A stretch of 64,000 nucleotides of DNA, from NCBI RefSeq assembly GCF_014652535.1, contig NZ_BMYZ01000003.1, forward strand, positions 454,863 to 518,862. The letters are read 5' to 3'. Shown here piece after piece: positions 7,877 through 17,303 of the stretch. How positions within the stretch are numbered: position 1 is the stretch's first letter; every line of letters begins with the position of its first letter. Source of the DNA: Cellvibrio zantedeschiae (GTDB lineage: Bacteria; Pseudomonadota; Gammaproteobacteria; Pseudomonadales; Cellvibrionaceae). Under the pieces are notes generated by a model. That model did no database searches and was not told the DNA's origin. It saw only the letters and a list, made by a program, of their open reading frames with translations. The position numbers were made by a program, and so were the translations under genes.

Positions 7877-10541
7877 AACACAGCATTTCACCAATACGCT
7901 CATATCAGGTTTAGCAGCTAAATATAAAAATGAAATACCGACAAAAGAACAAGTTAGAGAAACAGCAAAACAGCTCGCTGATCTTCTTAATTACACAGAT
8001 GAGCTCACTAACATAATCACAGAAGTAATGATAGCGATTGATACCCGTATGGGAGCCGGAGTTTCACTTATCGATGTAACAGCAAAACACGATGATCAAT
8101 GGGTTCATAAGCGTGAAAACATCAAGTGGACTTACACCCATGCATATGAGCAATTTCTTCGCGAAGAAAGCTGGCCACCACAAATGGTTCAATCATTAAG
8201 CGATGTAACTAACCGTATTCTCGGGCATCTGCAAGACCCATCAAGTGAAGGTTCAACTTGGAGTCGACGCGGTCTTGTTATCGGCCATGTTCAGTCGGGT
8301 AAGACTGCGAATTACACAGGTTTAATAGCTAGAGCAGCGGATACAGGCTATAAGTTCATTATTGTTATCGCGGGCATTCATAATAACTTGCGCAAACAAA
8401 CACAACAACGAATCGACGAAGCATTTATTGGCCGCTCAAGCGATCCCGATGATCGTCGCTATATTGGTGTAGGTCTTACATCTGACTATCCGCATCCCGC
8501 AACACTCACCAACGTTAACGAAGACTTCAATAAAAATACCGCTGCGAAGAGTGGCTGGAAAATTAATAATCAAGTTAACCCAACAATTTTAATAATTAAG
8601 AAAAACGTAACAACGCTCACCGCTCTATATAAATGGCTAAAAGAGTTAAACGCAACCAATGATGGTCGTATCCGTGATATCCCTATGCTAATGATTGATG
8701 ATGAAGCAGACAATGCATCAATCAATACAAATAAAGAAGATCTAGATCCGACCAAGACAAATGCAAAGATGAGGGAAATATTGAGTCTATTTGCCAAATC
8801 ATGCTATGTAGGATATACCGCTACACCGTTCGCTAATATCTTTATAAATCCCGATGCTTACGGTGAAGGTGTGAGTGAAGATCTATTTCCTCGTGACTTC
8901 ATTTATTGTCTCGATGCACCAACAACTTATTTCGGTCCAGAAAAGGTCTTTCTCAATGAGACTACAAGCTCACGGATAGTGAGACCGATAGATGATTGTG
9001 AAGACCTAATTCCATACTCACACAAACGAGATGATCTTATCTCTGAGCTTCCACAGAGCCTCTACCGAGCGCTAAATGAATTTATTATTGCTCGCGCAAT
9101 TAGGAATCTCCGGGGGCAGGCCAATAAACATTGCTCAATGATGATCAATGTTTCTCGATTTGTCCCGATTCAGAACGCAGTGCGAGACTTTCTAAGCCTC
9201 AGAGAAAAACTGATACGGCAAGCCGTCATTGCTAATTATGCAATGGATGAGGGAATTTCTTCCAAAAACATGTATATGCAGGAATTAAAGCAAGTTTTTG
9301 AAAACGAGTATGCTAGTGTTGGATTTACTTGGCCTGAAGTAAAAGCTGCGCTTAACAGTGTCTTTGATAACCTTCATTTATATGTAATTAACAGTAAGAG
9401 CGATGAAATTCTTGATTTCAAACGTTATGAAAATGAGGGGGTTGGCTTAACTGCAATTGCAGTTGGCGGATTCAGCCTTTCGCGCGGATTGACAATTGAG
9501 GGCTTAACTATAAGTTACATGTATCGCAATACAAAAATGTATGACTCATTAATGCAGATGGGGCGATGGTTTGGTTACAGACCTAGTTATGAAGATCTTT
9601 GTCGCGTCCATTTATCTTATGACTCTATTGAGTGGTACTCACATATTGCTGATGCTGCTGAAGAACTTATCCAACAAGTTAGACAAATGAGAAGGGACAA
9701 ACTTAGTCCGAAAGACTTTGGTTTATACGTTCGATCACATCCCGACACCTTACTGATTACAGCTGCAAACAAAATGCGGTTTGGTGAAAAAGTTACAGTA
9801 GAACAAAGCTACAGTGGAAGAATATGGGAAAGTCATATTGTCTCAATTGATCCAGAGGTTAACGCCAAGAATTTCTCTTTGATTACTGAGCTTTGGCAAG
9901 GCAGATTTGGTGGCTGCAAGGAAGAATCTACAAAAAAAGGTCCAATTTATCGCGACGTAGCTATCGAGATACTAAATGAGTTTTTAGTTCGATTCGAATG
10001 TCATGCATCTATTTCATCCACGAAATCAGCCGTTAAAGATTATCTCGACCGGGTTAAAGGAAAATATCCGCTAGCGGATGTTGTACTAATTTCTCCAGCA
10101 CGTGGAACGCAAAGTTCGAAGCCTTTTGCGTTGAATAACCAGGAGCGAGCGGTTGGCCCTAATCAGCCAAAAGGCAATGGATGGCATTTAAATAAAGGTA
10201 GAGTTGCTTCTCGTGGGGATGAGCAGCTAGGACTTAGCGACGATCAAATAGAGCAAGCAAGAAAGAAAGCTGCTGCTGGAAGCGAAGAAGAGCTTGATTG
10301 CACAATCGAAAAAATTGCCGTCTCAGATACTCACTATCGAATGATTCGAAATAAACCTCTTTTGATGATACATAGCCTTGCACCCAAGGGAGATATTGTA
10401 CAAGGCCCAATTGCGGCTTTCGGAATTAGCTTTCCATATGGAGATCAAAAAACAACTATCAATGTAGTAGTAAACAAAATATGGCTTCAACAAATGACGG
10501 GATATTCAGACAATCCTGACGAGGATGATCATGATGATTAA
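7869..10541 (+). CDS. Z1 domain-containing superfamily II helicase-like ATPase
   Basis: The product is about 890 residues. I chose the ATG at 7869 (MTKTQHF), which overlaps the previous stop by 8 bases; a TTG 12 bases earlier is also in frame. Walker A is GHVQSGKT (139-146), the Walker B/DEAD-like box is IDDEAD (276-281), and a motif-III-like VGYTATPFANIF follows at about 314-325. The Z1 domain shows GGFSLSRGLTIEGLT (from about 531) and the QMGRWFGYR signature (about 563-571), which holds a motif-VI-like arginine. It probably uses ATP to move along or remodel DNA for the nuclease encoded next. Z1 proteins are known from operons with DUF4420, AIPR and cytosine methylases. Identification of the family is firm; the activity is inferred. 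Confidence 0.92.
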   Translation: MTKTQHFTNTLISGLAAKYKNEIPTKEQVRETAKQLADLLNYTDELTNIITEVMIAIDTRMGAGVSLIDVTAKHDDQWVHKRENIKWTYTHAYEQFLREESWPPQMVQSLSDVTNRILGHLQDPSSEGSTWSRRGLVIGHVQSGKTANYTGLIARAADTGYKFIIVIAGIHNNLRKQTQQRIDEAFIGRSSDPDDRRYIGVGLTSDYPHPATLTNVNEDFNKNTAAKSGWKINNQVNPTILIIKKNVTTLTALYKWLKELNATNDGRIRDIPMLMIDDEADNASINTNKEDLDPTKTNAKMREILSLFAKSCYVGYTATPFANIFINPDAYGEGVSEDLFPRDFIYCLDAPTTYFGPEKVFLNETTSSRIVRPIDDCEDLIPYSHKRDDLISELPQSLYRALNEFIIARAIRNLRGQANKHCSMMINVSRFVPIQNAVRDFLSLREKLIRQAVIANYAMDEGISSKNMYMQELKQVFENEYASVGFTWPEVKAALNSVFDNLHLYVINSKSDEILDFKRYENEGVGLTAIAVGGFSLSRGLTIEGLTISYMYRNTKMYDSLMQMGRWFGYRPSYEDLCRVHLSYDSIEWYSHIADAAEELIQQVRQMRRDKLSPKDFGLYVRSHPDTLLITAANKMRFGEKVTVEQSYSGRIWESHIVSIDPEVNAKNFSLITELWQGRFGGCKEESTKKGPIYRDVAIEILNEFLVRFECHASISSTKSAVKDYLDRVKGKYPLADVVLISPARGTQSSKPFALNNQERAVGPNQPKGNGWHLNKGRVASRGDEQLGLSDDQIEQARKKAAAGSEEELDCTIEKIAVSDTHYRMIRNKPLLMIHSLAPKGDIVQGPIAAFGISFPYGDQKTTINVVVNKIWLQQMTGYSDNPDEDDHDD

Positions 10542-11499
10542 TATCTCACCATGGGATGAAATCAATATTCCTGAAAAAGATTTTAATGTCCGTCAAATAT
10601 CCGAAAGAACTGTTGCACCTTGCTATTGGGCTCGCGACCCTAGAGGAAATTGCCTTTTTATAATTGAGCTCGAAGGCGATCATACGCTTCAATTTAGAAA
10701 GGATTTTATTACAGTAAATGGCATCAACATTGATCTTCGGTCAGGAGGGCATGAACAGCAGCGAATTATACTTTCTCTCGAAAAACAAGTTGATCGAGAT
10801 ATTTTTGAAGCACTTTGCAAAGCGCTTATTGTTTCTCTAAGGAATGCCACGGACTCTGCGTCCTCATTAGCCATATCACTTTCGCATCTTCGCCGCTGGA
10901 AGGCGTTTTTGGCGGGACACAGCCAGCAACTTTCAGTTGAGGAAGTACGTGGTTTATTTGCAGAAATTACTTTTTTATCAGAGTTACTTGATCAGGACAT
11001 TGCAAGCAATGATGCAGTTGCCTCTTGGCTTGGTGCGGAGAGATCACATCATGATTTCATTTTTGGGAACACCAGTATTGAAGTTAAATCCATATCTGGT
11101 ATTGAGCGAGGCGTGGTGTGTATATCATCTGAAGATCAGTTAGAATCGGTAAACGATTTTTTGTTTCTTCGTATATATAGGCTTAGCGCACAAACAAAGT
11201 CACCTGCAGCCAAATCTTTAAATGAGGCGATCAATATCACATATATAAAACTTAAAGACGCTGAGGCAATAGATGCTTTTGATAAAAAACTAGCAGCTTA
11301 TGGGTATGTACCAATACCACAATATGATCTTCCTAGATTTGTGATTAGCGAGGTAAACACATATAAAATTGATAATGATTTTCCTCGTTTAATTCGCTCC
11401 CAGCTTCCGGCTGGAGTCACCAATGTTAGTTATTATTTAAAGCTGGAGAATATCGCATCACATAAGTGCGATGAGCGGTTGATATTTAAGGGCATCTAA
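10531..11499 (+). CDS. DUF4420 / PD-(D/E)XK motif protein, putative restriction nuclease subunit
   Basis: The product is about 322 residues. Three ATGs (10525, 10531, 10534) are possible; GAGG at 10521-10524 is best spaced for 10531. The gene starts inside the end of the Z1 gene. The middle of the protein carries the family pattern: a GLFAEITFL helix (about 140), SWLGAERSHHDF (about 165-176), then IEVKSISG (about 184-191). This gives the D...ExK layout of a PD-(D/E)XK nuclease active site (Asp of HDF, Glu and Lys of EVK). The N-terminal part shows CYWARDPRGNCLF. It is the most likely DNA-cutting component of the operon. Its stop TAA overlaps the next ATG (TAATG). Confidence 0.85.
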   Translation: MMINISPWDEINIPEKDFNVRQISERTVAPCYWARDPRGNCLFIIELEGDHTLQFRKDFITVNGINIDLRSGGHEQQRIILSLEKQVDRDIFEALCKALIVSLRNATDSASSLAISLSHLRRWKAFLAGHSQQLSVEEVRGLFAEITFLSELLDQDIASNDAVASWLGAERSHHDFIFGNTSIEVKSISGIERGVVCISSEDQLESVNDFLFLRIYRLSAQTKSPAAKSLNEAINITYIKLKDAEAIDAFDKKLAAYGYVPIPQYDLPRFVISEVNTYKIDNDFPRLIRSQLPAGVTNVSYYLKLENIASHKCDERLIFKGI

Positions 11500-13337
11500 T
11501 GGAACAGACAAAAGAAGAATTTTTTCACGATTTCCGTCAAGAATTACTTTCAAGTGCCGAGGCTAATGGAAGTTTTTTTCTTTCGGAATTTATGGAAAAA
11601 GTCGCAAATGAACTTATAGAAACTGGTTTTAGCGAGGGCTTTGAAGTTTGCCACTTTCGTGCACAACGTGGGATGCGCGTGGACGGTTACTGGTTTGACG
11701 ATGAAGGAAATTTAGCTCTATTTATTGCTGATTTTGATAATCGCGTAGAACTTACCTCACTAAGCAGAACCGAAGTTGCTGTTTTATTCAAACGCCTTAT
11801 AAGCTTCCTCGAAGCAAGTACTAATAAAGGATTAGCGCAGAGTCTGGAAGTTACCTCTCCAGAATACGGACTTGCAAGACAGATTGCTGACAGAATAGAT
11901 AGTATTTACAAAGTTAACTTATTTCTATTTTCTGAACGCTCTTTGAGCGAGAAAATTCAAGAGCTACCCAATGCCCTAGTTGCCGGTATTCCTGTAACTC
12001 ACCATATATGGGACATATCACGAATACATAGGCAACAAAGCTCCAAAAATCATAAAGAAGCGTTAGATCTGGATTTCGTGCAGATGTTTGGCAAAGGTAT
12101 CGCCTCACTTCCCGCTCATTTAACAACTCATAGCTATCAATCATATCTAATGGTAATGCCAGCAGATGTTCTAGCGGTGCTCTACGACAAATATGGTGCT
12201 CGTTTGTTAGAACAAAACGTTCGAACATTCTTGCAGGCGCGAGGTACTGTGAACAAAGGGATACGAGAAACGATTTTAAAAGAACCCTATATGTTTTTCG
12301 CTTACAACAACGGGATTACAGCTACCGCTCAAAGTATTGAGAAAAGCGTAACAGATTCCGGTCTAGTGATTACAAAAATTGTTGATCTTCAGATTGTTAA
12401 TGGTGGTCAAACTACAGCTTCACTATTCCATACCAAGAAGCGAGACAAAGCGGATCTTTCACAGATATTTGTTCAAATGAAGCTATCCGTAATAGATAGC
12501 CAGCAAAGTGATGTTGTTGTACCAAAGATTTCAGAATATGCAAACACGCAGAATAAAGTAAATGCAGCCGACTTTTTTTCAAATCATCCATTTCATGTTC
12601 GAATGGAGGGATTTTCCAGGCGTCTTTGGGCTCCGGCAAAATCTGGATCACAACGTGAAACTCGTTGGTTTTATGAACGGACTCGTGGTCAATATGCGGA
12701 TCAGCAGTCAAAACTCAGTCTCGCTGAACAACGCCGCTTCAAGGCTGAACATCCAAAGCCTCAAATGTTTACTAAAACTGATCTAGCAAAATATGAGAAT
12801 ATCTGGGATGACCATCCAAAATGGGTAAATTTAGGGTCACAAAAAAATTTCAAACAATATGCCGAGAGAATTGGCAGGGAGTGGGAAAAATCATCCGATT
12901 CATTTAATGAATTTTATTATAAGCGAGCGGTAGCACGAGCAATAATTTTTCGAAACACCGAACGAATCGTATCCAACCAAAATTGGTATAACGGAGGATA
13001 CCGAGCAAATATCGTGGCTTATACACTGGCAATGCTTGGTGAAATTACTAAGCGTAAAAAAGAGTCTATCGATTATTTAAAAATTTGGAACGAACAAGAA
13101 ATTGATGCTGCTCTAGAAAATGCCATATCAACTATCGCAGAAGCGGTAAATGGCATCATCATTAAGCCTCCTCATGGAATTTCAAATATTTCAGAATGGT
13201 GCAAGAGAGAGGCTTGCTGGAAGCAATTAACTGATTCTGCCGAGCTAATTACCAATAAAATATTACCTAAATTTTTTAGCCAGCTAGTTTCAACTGACAA
13301 TATTTTAGAAAGAAGAAAAGCAGATTTAACTGCGTAA
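11499..13337 (+). CDS. AIPR family protein (abortive infection phage resistance)
   Basis: The product is 612 residues. The AIPR core shows PYMFFAYNNGITATAQ (from about residue 264) and LQIVNGGQTTASLFH (from about 296), the most characteristic motifs of the family, followed by ISEYANTQNKV. A region of about 110 residues upstream (around 30-140) resembles a nuclease-like N-terminal domain (ADFDNRVELTSLS). AIPR proteins were named from a lactococcal abortive-infection protein and recur in restriction-like operons. The gene is translationally coupled to the DUF4420 gene (TAATG) and ends 37 bases from the convergent methyltransferase gene. Its biochemical role is not known. Confidence 0.88.
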   Translation: MEQTKEEFFHDFRQELLSSAEANGSFFLSEFMEKVANELIETGFSEGFEVCHFRAQRGMRVDGYWFDDEGNLALFIADFDNRVELTSLSRTEVAVLFKRLISFLEASTNKGLAQSLEVTSPEYGLARQIADRIDSIYKVNLFLFSERSLSEKIQELPNALVAGIPVTHHIWDISRIHRQQSSKNHKEALDLDFVQMFGKGIASLPAHLTTHSYQSYLMVMPADVLAVLYDKYGARLLEQNVRTFLQARGTVNKGIRETILKEPYMFFAYNNGITATAQSIEKSVTDSGLVITKIVDLQIVNGGQTTASLFHTKKRDKADLSQIFVQMKLSVIDSQQSDVVVPKISEYANTQNKVNAADFFSNHPFHVRMEGFSRRLWAPAKSGSQRETRWFYERTRGQYADQQSKLSLAEQRRFKAEHPKPQMFTKTDLAKYENIWDDHPKWVNLGSQKNFKQYAERIGREWEKSSDSFNEFYYKRAVARAIIFRNTERIVSNQNWYNGGYRANIVAYTLAMLGEITKRKKESIDYLKIWNEQEIDAALENAISTIAEAVNGIIIKPPHGISNISEWCKREACWKQLTDSAELITNKILPKFFSQLVSTDNILERRKADLTA

Positions 13338-13373
13338 ATAACATTTCCCTGAGCTTGACAAAATTAATATCCT

Positions 13374-14924
13374 TTACAATAAATCGTAAACTATTTCAGC
13401 CAACTTATTTGCTAAAAACGGCGGCACGGCGTTTCCTACCTGAACATATTGTTGCGTGCGATTTCCTTCAAAAAAATAATTATCAGGAAATGTTTGGATA
13501 CGTGCCGCTTCGCGAACAGTCAAGCTGCGACATTGAAGCGGATCATAATGAATAAAGTAGTGCCCATCTTTTGAAATATGGCTAGTTATTGTTGTCGCAT
13601 ATCTTCCTTTCGCTTGCACACGGAAACGGTCAGAAAATTTTCCTGACGCCCAGTTTTTGTGTTTGGGAGCTAAAAATTTTGGAAATTCATGCGATTTAGG
13701 ATTTGGGTTTTCACGGTTGGCGAAAGCTATGGCGAAACTTGAACAGAAATAATAACGTTCCAAGTCTTCTACAATATGTCCGCGAGTTTCGTGATTTAAA
13801 ACATACTTCAAATTTTCATCTTTGTACCAGTCTTTTAACTCTGGTGGCACACTCTTTACAACAGAACGGTTAATTTGAATTGCTCTTAGGCCACGACTTT
13901 CCACTTTTAGATCTTGCGAAGAGTAAAGCGGAATTTTTTCGGCGAGTTCTTTACAGCCTTCTTTCTTAAGTTTAGATGATAGTTTTTTAGCGATTTCACC
14001 GACTATGTCGTACCATTTCTCATGGCTATCACCTTCTTTTGAGAGTCCACTTCTAAGAACTGGCAAATCGCCAATGATTTTTTCAATATTTACTTCATCC
14101 TTGGTGGCTAACTGCCCAGGAATTTTTTTAATATCTTCTCTGACACCTAAAAGAATTACTCTGTGCCTGGCTTGAGGAATTCCGTAGTCTTCCGCACGGA
14201 TAATAAAATCAGAATTGTCCTCATAGGTGGGATCAGTAGAATCAGCTGCTGCTTTAACAAAAGAATAAATTTTATATCGATTTCCAGTTTTGTTCCCCAC
14301 GGATTTCCCGGGGCACTTTAAATCATTCAATATTTTTGGAAATATCTTTTCGCCATCCACCGTTGATGAAAGAATACCTTTAACGTTTTCCATTACAAAA
14401 ACTTCAGGATTCACTAATGAAAGAATGCTTAAGTATTCTTTATACAGAAAATGTTTAGGATCATTTTTGGCTTCATAACCAACAATCCCCATATTTCTGG
14501 CACGGCCTACAAGCGAATAAGCTTGACATGGTGGTCCTCCAATGACGATTGTTTTACCTTTGTGATTTTTTAGAGCATTTTCTATTTGCTCATAAATATA
14601 TTTATTATCTTCACCTAAAGCGCGCGGCCCATGAAGAGTTTCTTCTTGCGCGGCTTTAGCTTCCTTTGGATAGGCTTCAAATAATTCTTCGCGTGAAATT
14701 TTTCCACTTACATACTGATAGTATTCATGAGGGGCTTGCCCATCAGGAAACTTGCGAAAGAAAGATCGTAGCTGTAGTGTTTTGTGAGCACTGGCTTCCT
14801 TTTCAACAGATATAGCAATAGAAAATGGATGCTTCTCGGTTTTTTTATCTTTGTATGCAGAAAAGCCTTCTCCGAGCCCGCCCGGACCTGCGAAAAGATC
14901 AATTATTTTGATTTGAGTTGACAT
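13374..14924 (-). CDS. DNA (cytosine-5-)-methyltransferase
   Basis: The product is 516 residues with all main C5-methylase motifs in the usual order: motif I DLFAGPGGLGEGF (9-21, SAM binding), motif IV GGPPCQAYSLVGR (129-141, nucleophile Cys133), motif VI VMENVKGIL (177-185), motif VIII PQARHRVILLGVR, motif IX TVREAARIQTFPDNYF and motif X QVGNAVPPFLANKLA. The target-recognition region between VIII and IX is long, about 200 residues. The target sequence cannot be read from the protein. The gene is convergent to the ATPase-Z1-DUF4420-AIPR operon and divergent from vsr, so the modification arm has its own promoter. It probably protects host DNA from the adjacent system. Confidence 0.95.
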   Translation of the reverse strand: MSTQIKIIDLFAGPGGLGEGFSAYKDKKTEKHPFSIAISVEKEASAHKTLQLRSFFRKFPDGQAPHEYYQYVSGKISREELFEAYPKEAKAAQEETLHGPRALGEDNKYIYEQIENALKNHKGKTIVIGGPPCQAYSLVGRARNMGIVGYEAKNDPKHFLYKEYLSILSLVNPEVFVMENVKGILSSTVDGEKIFPKILNDLKCPGKSVGNKTGNRYKIYSFVKAAADSTDPTYEDNSDFIIRAEDYGIPQARHRVILLGVREDIKKIPGQLATKDEVNIEKIIGDLPVLRSGLSKEGDSHEKWYDIVGEIAKKLSSKLKKEGCKELAEKIPLYSSQDLKVESRGLRAIQINRSVVKSVPPELKDWYKDENLKYVLNHETRGHIVEDLERYYFCSSFAIAFANRENPNPKSHEFPKFLAPKHKNWASGKFSDRFRVQAKGRYATTITSHISKDGHYFIHYDPLQCRSLTVREAARIQTFPDNYFFEGNRTQQYVQVGNAVPPFLANKLAEIVYDLL

Positions 14925-15049
14925 TATAAAAGTAGAATATAATTGAAAGGGTGCAGGATAACAGGATTTCGATCTTTTTCCAGGGACGGGCGGCTTATAA
15001 ATGTAGGCCTTTTTACGAAAATATCTTACTTAACCACAAGATTGTGACT

Positions 15050-15502
15050 ATGGACATAGTAGATAAATCCAAAAGATCTTCAATGATGGCTGGTATCAAA
15101 AATAAAGATACCAAAGGCGAGCTATTAATTCGTAGAGGCTTATATAAACTTGGCTTCCGTTATCAATTGCACCGAAAGGATTTACCAGGAAGGCCAGATT
15201 TAGTTTTTCCAAAATTTAATTCTGTAATTTTTGTTAATGGGTGCTTTTGGCATGTCCATAATTGTCATTTATTCAAGTGGCCTTCCAGTAGGCCAGAGTT
15301 TTGGAAAGAAAAAATAAACTCCAATAAAATCCGCGATGAAGTTAACCTTGAAAAGCTTACGAAGCTTGGTTGGAAAGTATTAGTAATTTGGGAGTGCGCT
15401 TTAAAAGGGAAAACACGTCGAAATTTAGATGAAGTGATTCATACAGCGGCTAACTGGATTCAATATGATTCACAAAACGCTGAAATTGAGGGTAAGAAGT
15501 AA
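15050..15502 (+). CDS. vsr: Very short patch repair (Vsr) endonuclease
   Basis: The product is 150 residues from the ATG at 15050. An in-frame GTG at 14951 would add 33 residues, but family members start with a sequence like MDIVDKSKRSSMMAGIK, so 15050 is preferred. Vsr motifs are clear: LPGRPDLVFPKF (catalytic Asp), VIFVNGCFWHVHNCH (zinc and active-site His/Cys), PEFWKEKI and VLVIWECALKG. Vsr nicks 5' of T in the T:G mismatches formed when 5-methylcytosine deaminates, limiting C-to-T mutation at methylated sites. It is divergent from the cytosine methyltransferase, and the two are a functional pair. It marks the right edge of the defence island. Confidence 0.93.
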   Translation: MDIVDKSKRSSMMAGIKNKDTKGELLIRRGLYKLGFRYQLHRKDLPGRPDLVFPKFNSVIFVNGCFWHVHNCHLFKWPSSRPEFWKEKINSNKIRDEVNLEKLTKLGWKVLVIWECALKGKTRRNLDEVIHTAANWIQYDSQNAEIEGKK

Positions 15503-15551
15503 CGCTGGATTACTCACATTGTTCGCCTTTCACGTCAACCTCTGGTTGTTC

Positions 15552-15568
15552 AAAGTACCCGGTACTTT
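15552..15568. repeat. Short perfect palindrome beside the defence island
   Basis: AAAGTACC, one central base, GGTACTTT: 8-base arms. It lies between vsr and the next gene, immediately before the single-arm repeat remnant. It could be a protein-binding site or a repeat fragment. Confidence 0.45.
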
Positions 15569-15580
15569 AGTCTCGCTTTC

Positions 15581-15598
15581 GCGAAAATGGCGACTCCC
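15581..15598 (+). repeat. Single-arm remnant of the dispersed GGGAG/CTCCC inverted repeat
   Basis: This 18-base segment, ending TGGCGACTCCC, differs by one base from the right arm end of the full repeat at 63981-63998. The matching left arm is not present here. It lies about 80 bases past the end of vsr. Confidence 0.55.
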
Positions 15599-15720
15599 TA
15601 ATTTTTAGGCTTGAAGTTATAATCAAGATACTCGGGTCGATTAAAAAATAATAATTCATTAACCACACCATCCAGCTCTAGAAAACATCAATAACAGTAA
15701 AACTTTAAAAAGGATTAATA

Positions 15721-17289
15721 ATGAAAAAAATTGCTTTAGGTCTATTTATAACACTTATGCTGCTGGGTTGCGCAACCGCGCCCGTAACGCAGGATGCAAA
15801 TCTTCTTGCTAAAACCCAAGGTTATGTATTTGCTTATTTCCCCAAAACTGGTGCTGGTAATCAATTAACGGTTGCGCGTGTTGGTACTAAAGAGACTTAC
15901 ACTCTTTTGTCGCGCTCTGAGGCAAATGGTTGGGGGCGTTGGTTGCCGCCGGGTGAATATAAAATAAGTCAGTGGGGCACCACTCCATGGGGCGAGTATC
16001 AAACATTTACTGTTAAGGTCGGCCAAGTCACTGATTTGGGTAGCCTCATCCCTATGTCCTTAGGTGGTTATCAATATGTGATATTGCCGGTTAAGCTCAA
16101 AGAAACTGAAACGGCTGTACAAGCACCGTTACGTGAATTTTCTGCGCAACTCGCAACATCGGAGCCGATTAGTTGGGCGCCGCAAACAGTTCCTCCAATT
16201 TTGAAAGAAGTTGCGCCTTCCACCGGGCTTGGATTAATTGTCGACATCATGAATGAGTACCAACGCAAGGTCGTTAAACCTTCGCTAAATAAACAATTGC
16301 TTGCTACAAAAAATCCACAGGATTTTTTCAAAATAGCCAAAAGCGGTTCCGCACCATCAACTGATGAAACACCAATAGACGCAAAAGGAAATTTATACTT
16401 CGGCGCTGATTTTGGACAAGTAAGAGTTAGAAGCTCTTCGGGTGTTTGGTCCAGCCTGGATACAGCGAGCCTTTACCCTGTTACGGCGGTGGAAGTGTGC
16501 GGAAATAATTTAGTGGCAGGCTATGCCAATGGCATTTTAAAAATGTCTCGCGATGGCGGCGCAACCTGGGTGCAAGTAAAAGATTTTGGCAGCGCGGAAT
16601 CTGTTTTGGATATTGATTGCCTTAAAGAGCGCAACATTGTCATTACCGGGCAATATGCAGAAAGCCCCTGGGCGTTTAAGCCACTGAAGAATGTGCGTTT
16701 GTATAGTGGCACGCAAGCTGGTCTTAATGACCTCACGCAACTTTATAATCACGATATTCCCGCTTCGCAACAGGGCGGCATTTTGCAAATCCGTGGCGAA
16801 CAGTTGCAAGACAAGTATGTGTTTATAGTTCCTGTGAGTTTGTTTAGTCTTGATCTTAAAACCAATCAAATAACGGATATTTCCAAAGAGAAAAAAGTCA
16901 ACGGATTCCACGTTACGCCGAACTCGCAAATCATCACCGCTTGGCTTGCAGCCGGTGCTTTCTCTGATACCTACATATCCACCAATGCAGGCCAAAGCTG
17001 GAAAGAAATAGATTCACCGTCATTGCAGATCAACGACATTATTTTTGACAGTGAAACAAAAGGTATAGCTACGCGCATAAGCCCCGGTATGTTTACGGCG
17101 ACGCCGGAGTTTAACAATTATGATGCTGTGAAAAATAAATGGGTTAAAGACTACGATGGGTTAACCAGCTGCAACGTGCTTTTACATAACGAAAAAAATA
17201 AAGTCCAATTCTGTGTTGCACCAGGCGGCAATATTTTTAGTTACGATAAAGCTAACAAAAAATGGCAAGCTGAATTTATTGTTGATTAA
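15721..17289 (+). CDS. Lipoprotein with Asp-box (BNR-like) repeats
   Basis: The product is 522 residues with a lipoprotein signal peptide and lipobox LLGC (Cys at about residue 17). The first 100 or so mature residues form an unrecognised domain with a GWGRWLPPGEYKISQWG segment. From about residue 220 the protein shows a beta-propeller-like pattern, with at least two Asp-box motifs, MSRDGGATWVQV and ISTNAGQSWKEI, as in sialidases and photosystem assembly factor-like propellers. No catalytic residues of sialidases are evident, so it is more likely a surface or periplasmic binding protein. It is followed by a terminator and then two related small exported proteins. No function is assigned. Confidence 0.75.
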   Translation: MKKIALGLFITLMLLGCATAPVTQDANLLAKTQGYVFAYFPKTGAGNQLTVARVGTKETYTLLSRSEANGWGRWLPPGEYKISQWGTTPWGEYQTFTVKVGQVTDLGSLIPMSLGGYQYVILPVKLKETETAVQAPLREFSAQLATSEPISWAPQTVPPILKEVAPSTGLGLIVDIMNEYQRKVVKPSLNKQLLATKNPQDFFKIAKSGSAPSTDETPIDAKGNLYFGADFGQVRVRSSSGVWSSLDTASLYPVTAVEVCGNNLVAGYANGILKMSRDGGATWVQVKDFGSAESVLDIDCLKERNIVITGQYAESPWAFKPLKNVRLYSGTQAGLNDLTQLYNHDIPASQQGGILQIRGEQLQDKYVFIVPVSLFSLDLKTNQITDISKEKKVNGFHVTPNSQIITAWLAAGAFSDTYISTNAGQSWKEIDSPSLQINDIIFDSETKGIATRISPGMFTATPEFNNYDAVKNKWVKDYDGLTSCNVLLHNEKNKVQFCVAPGGNIFSYDKANKKWQAEFIVD

Positions 17290-17303
17290 CATCTAAAGAA
17301 ATG

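Noticed and set aside
14951..15049. GTG-initiated 33-residue N-terminal extension of Vsr
   Set aside because: Vsr proteins begin at the equivalent of the ATG at 15050; the extension has no family similarity and no ribosome-binding site.
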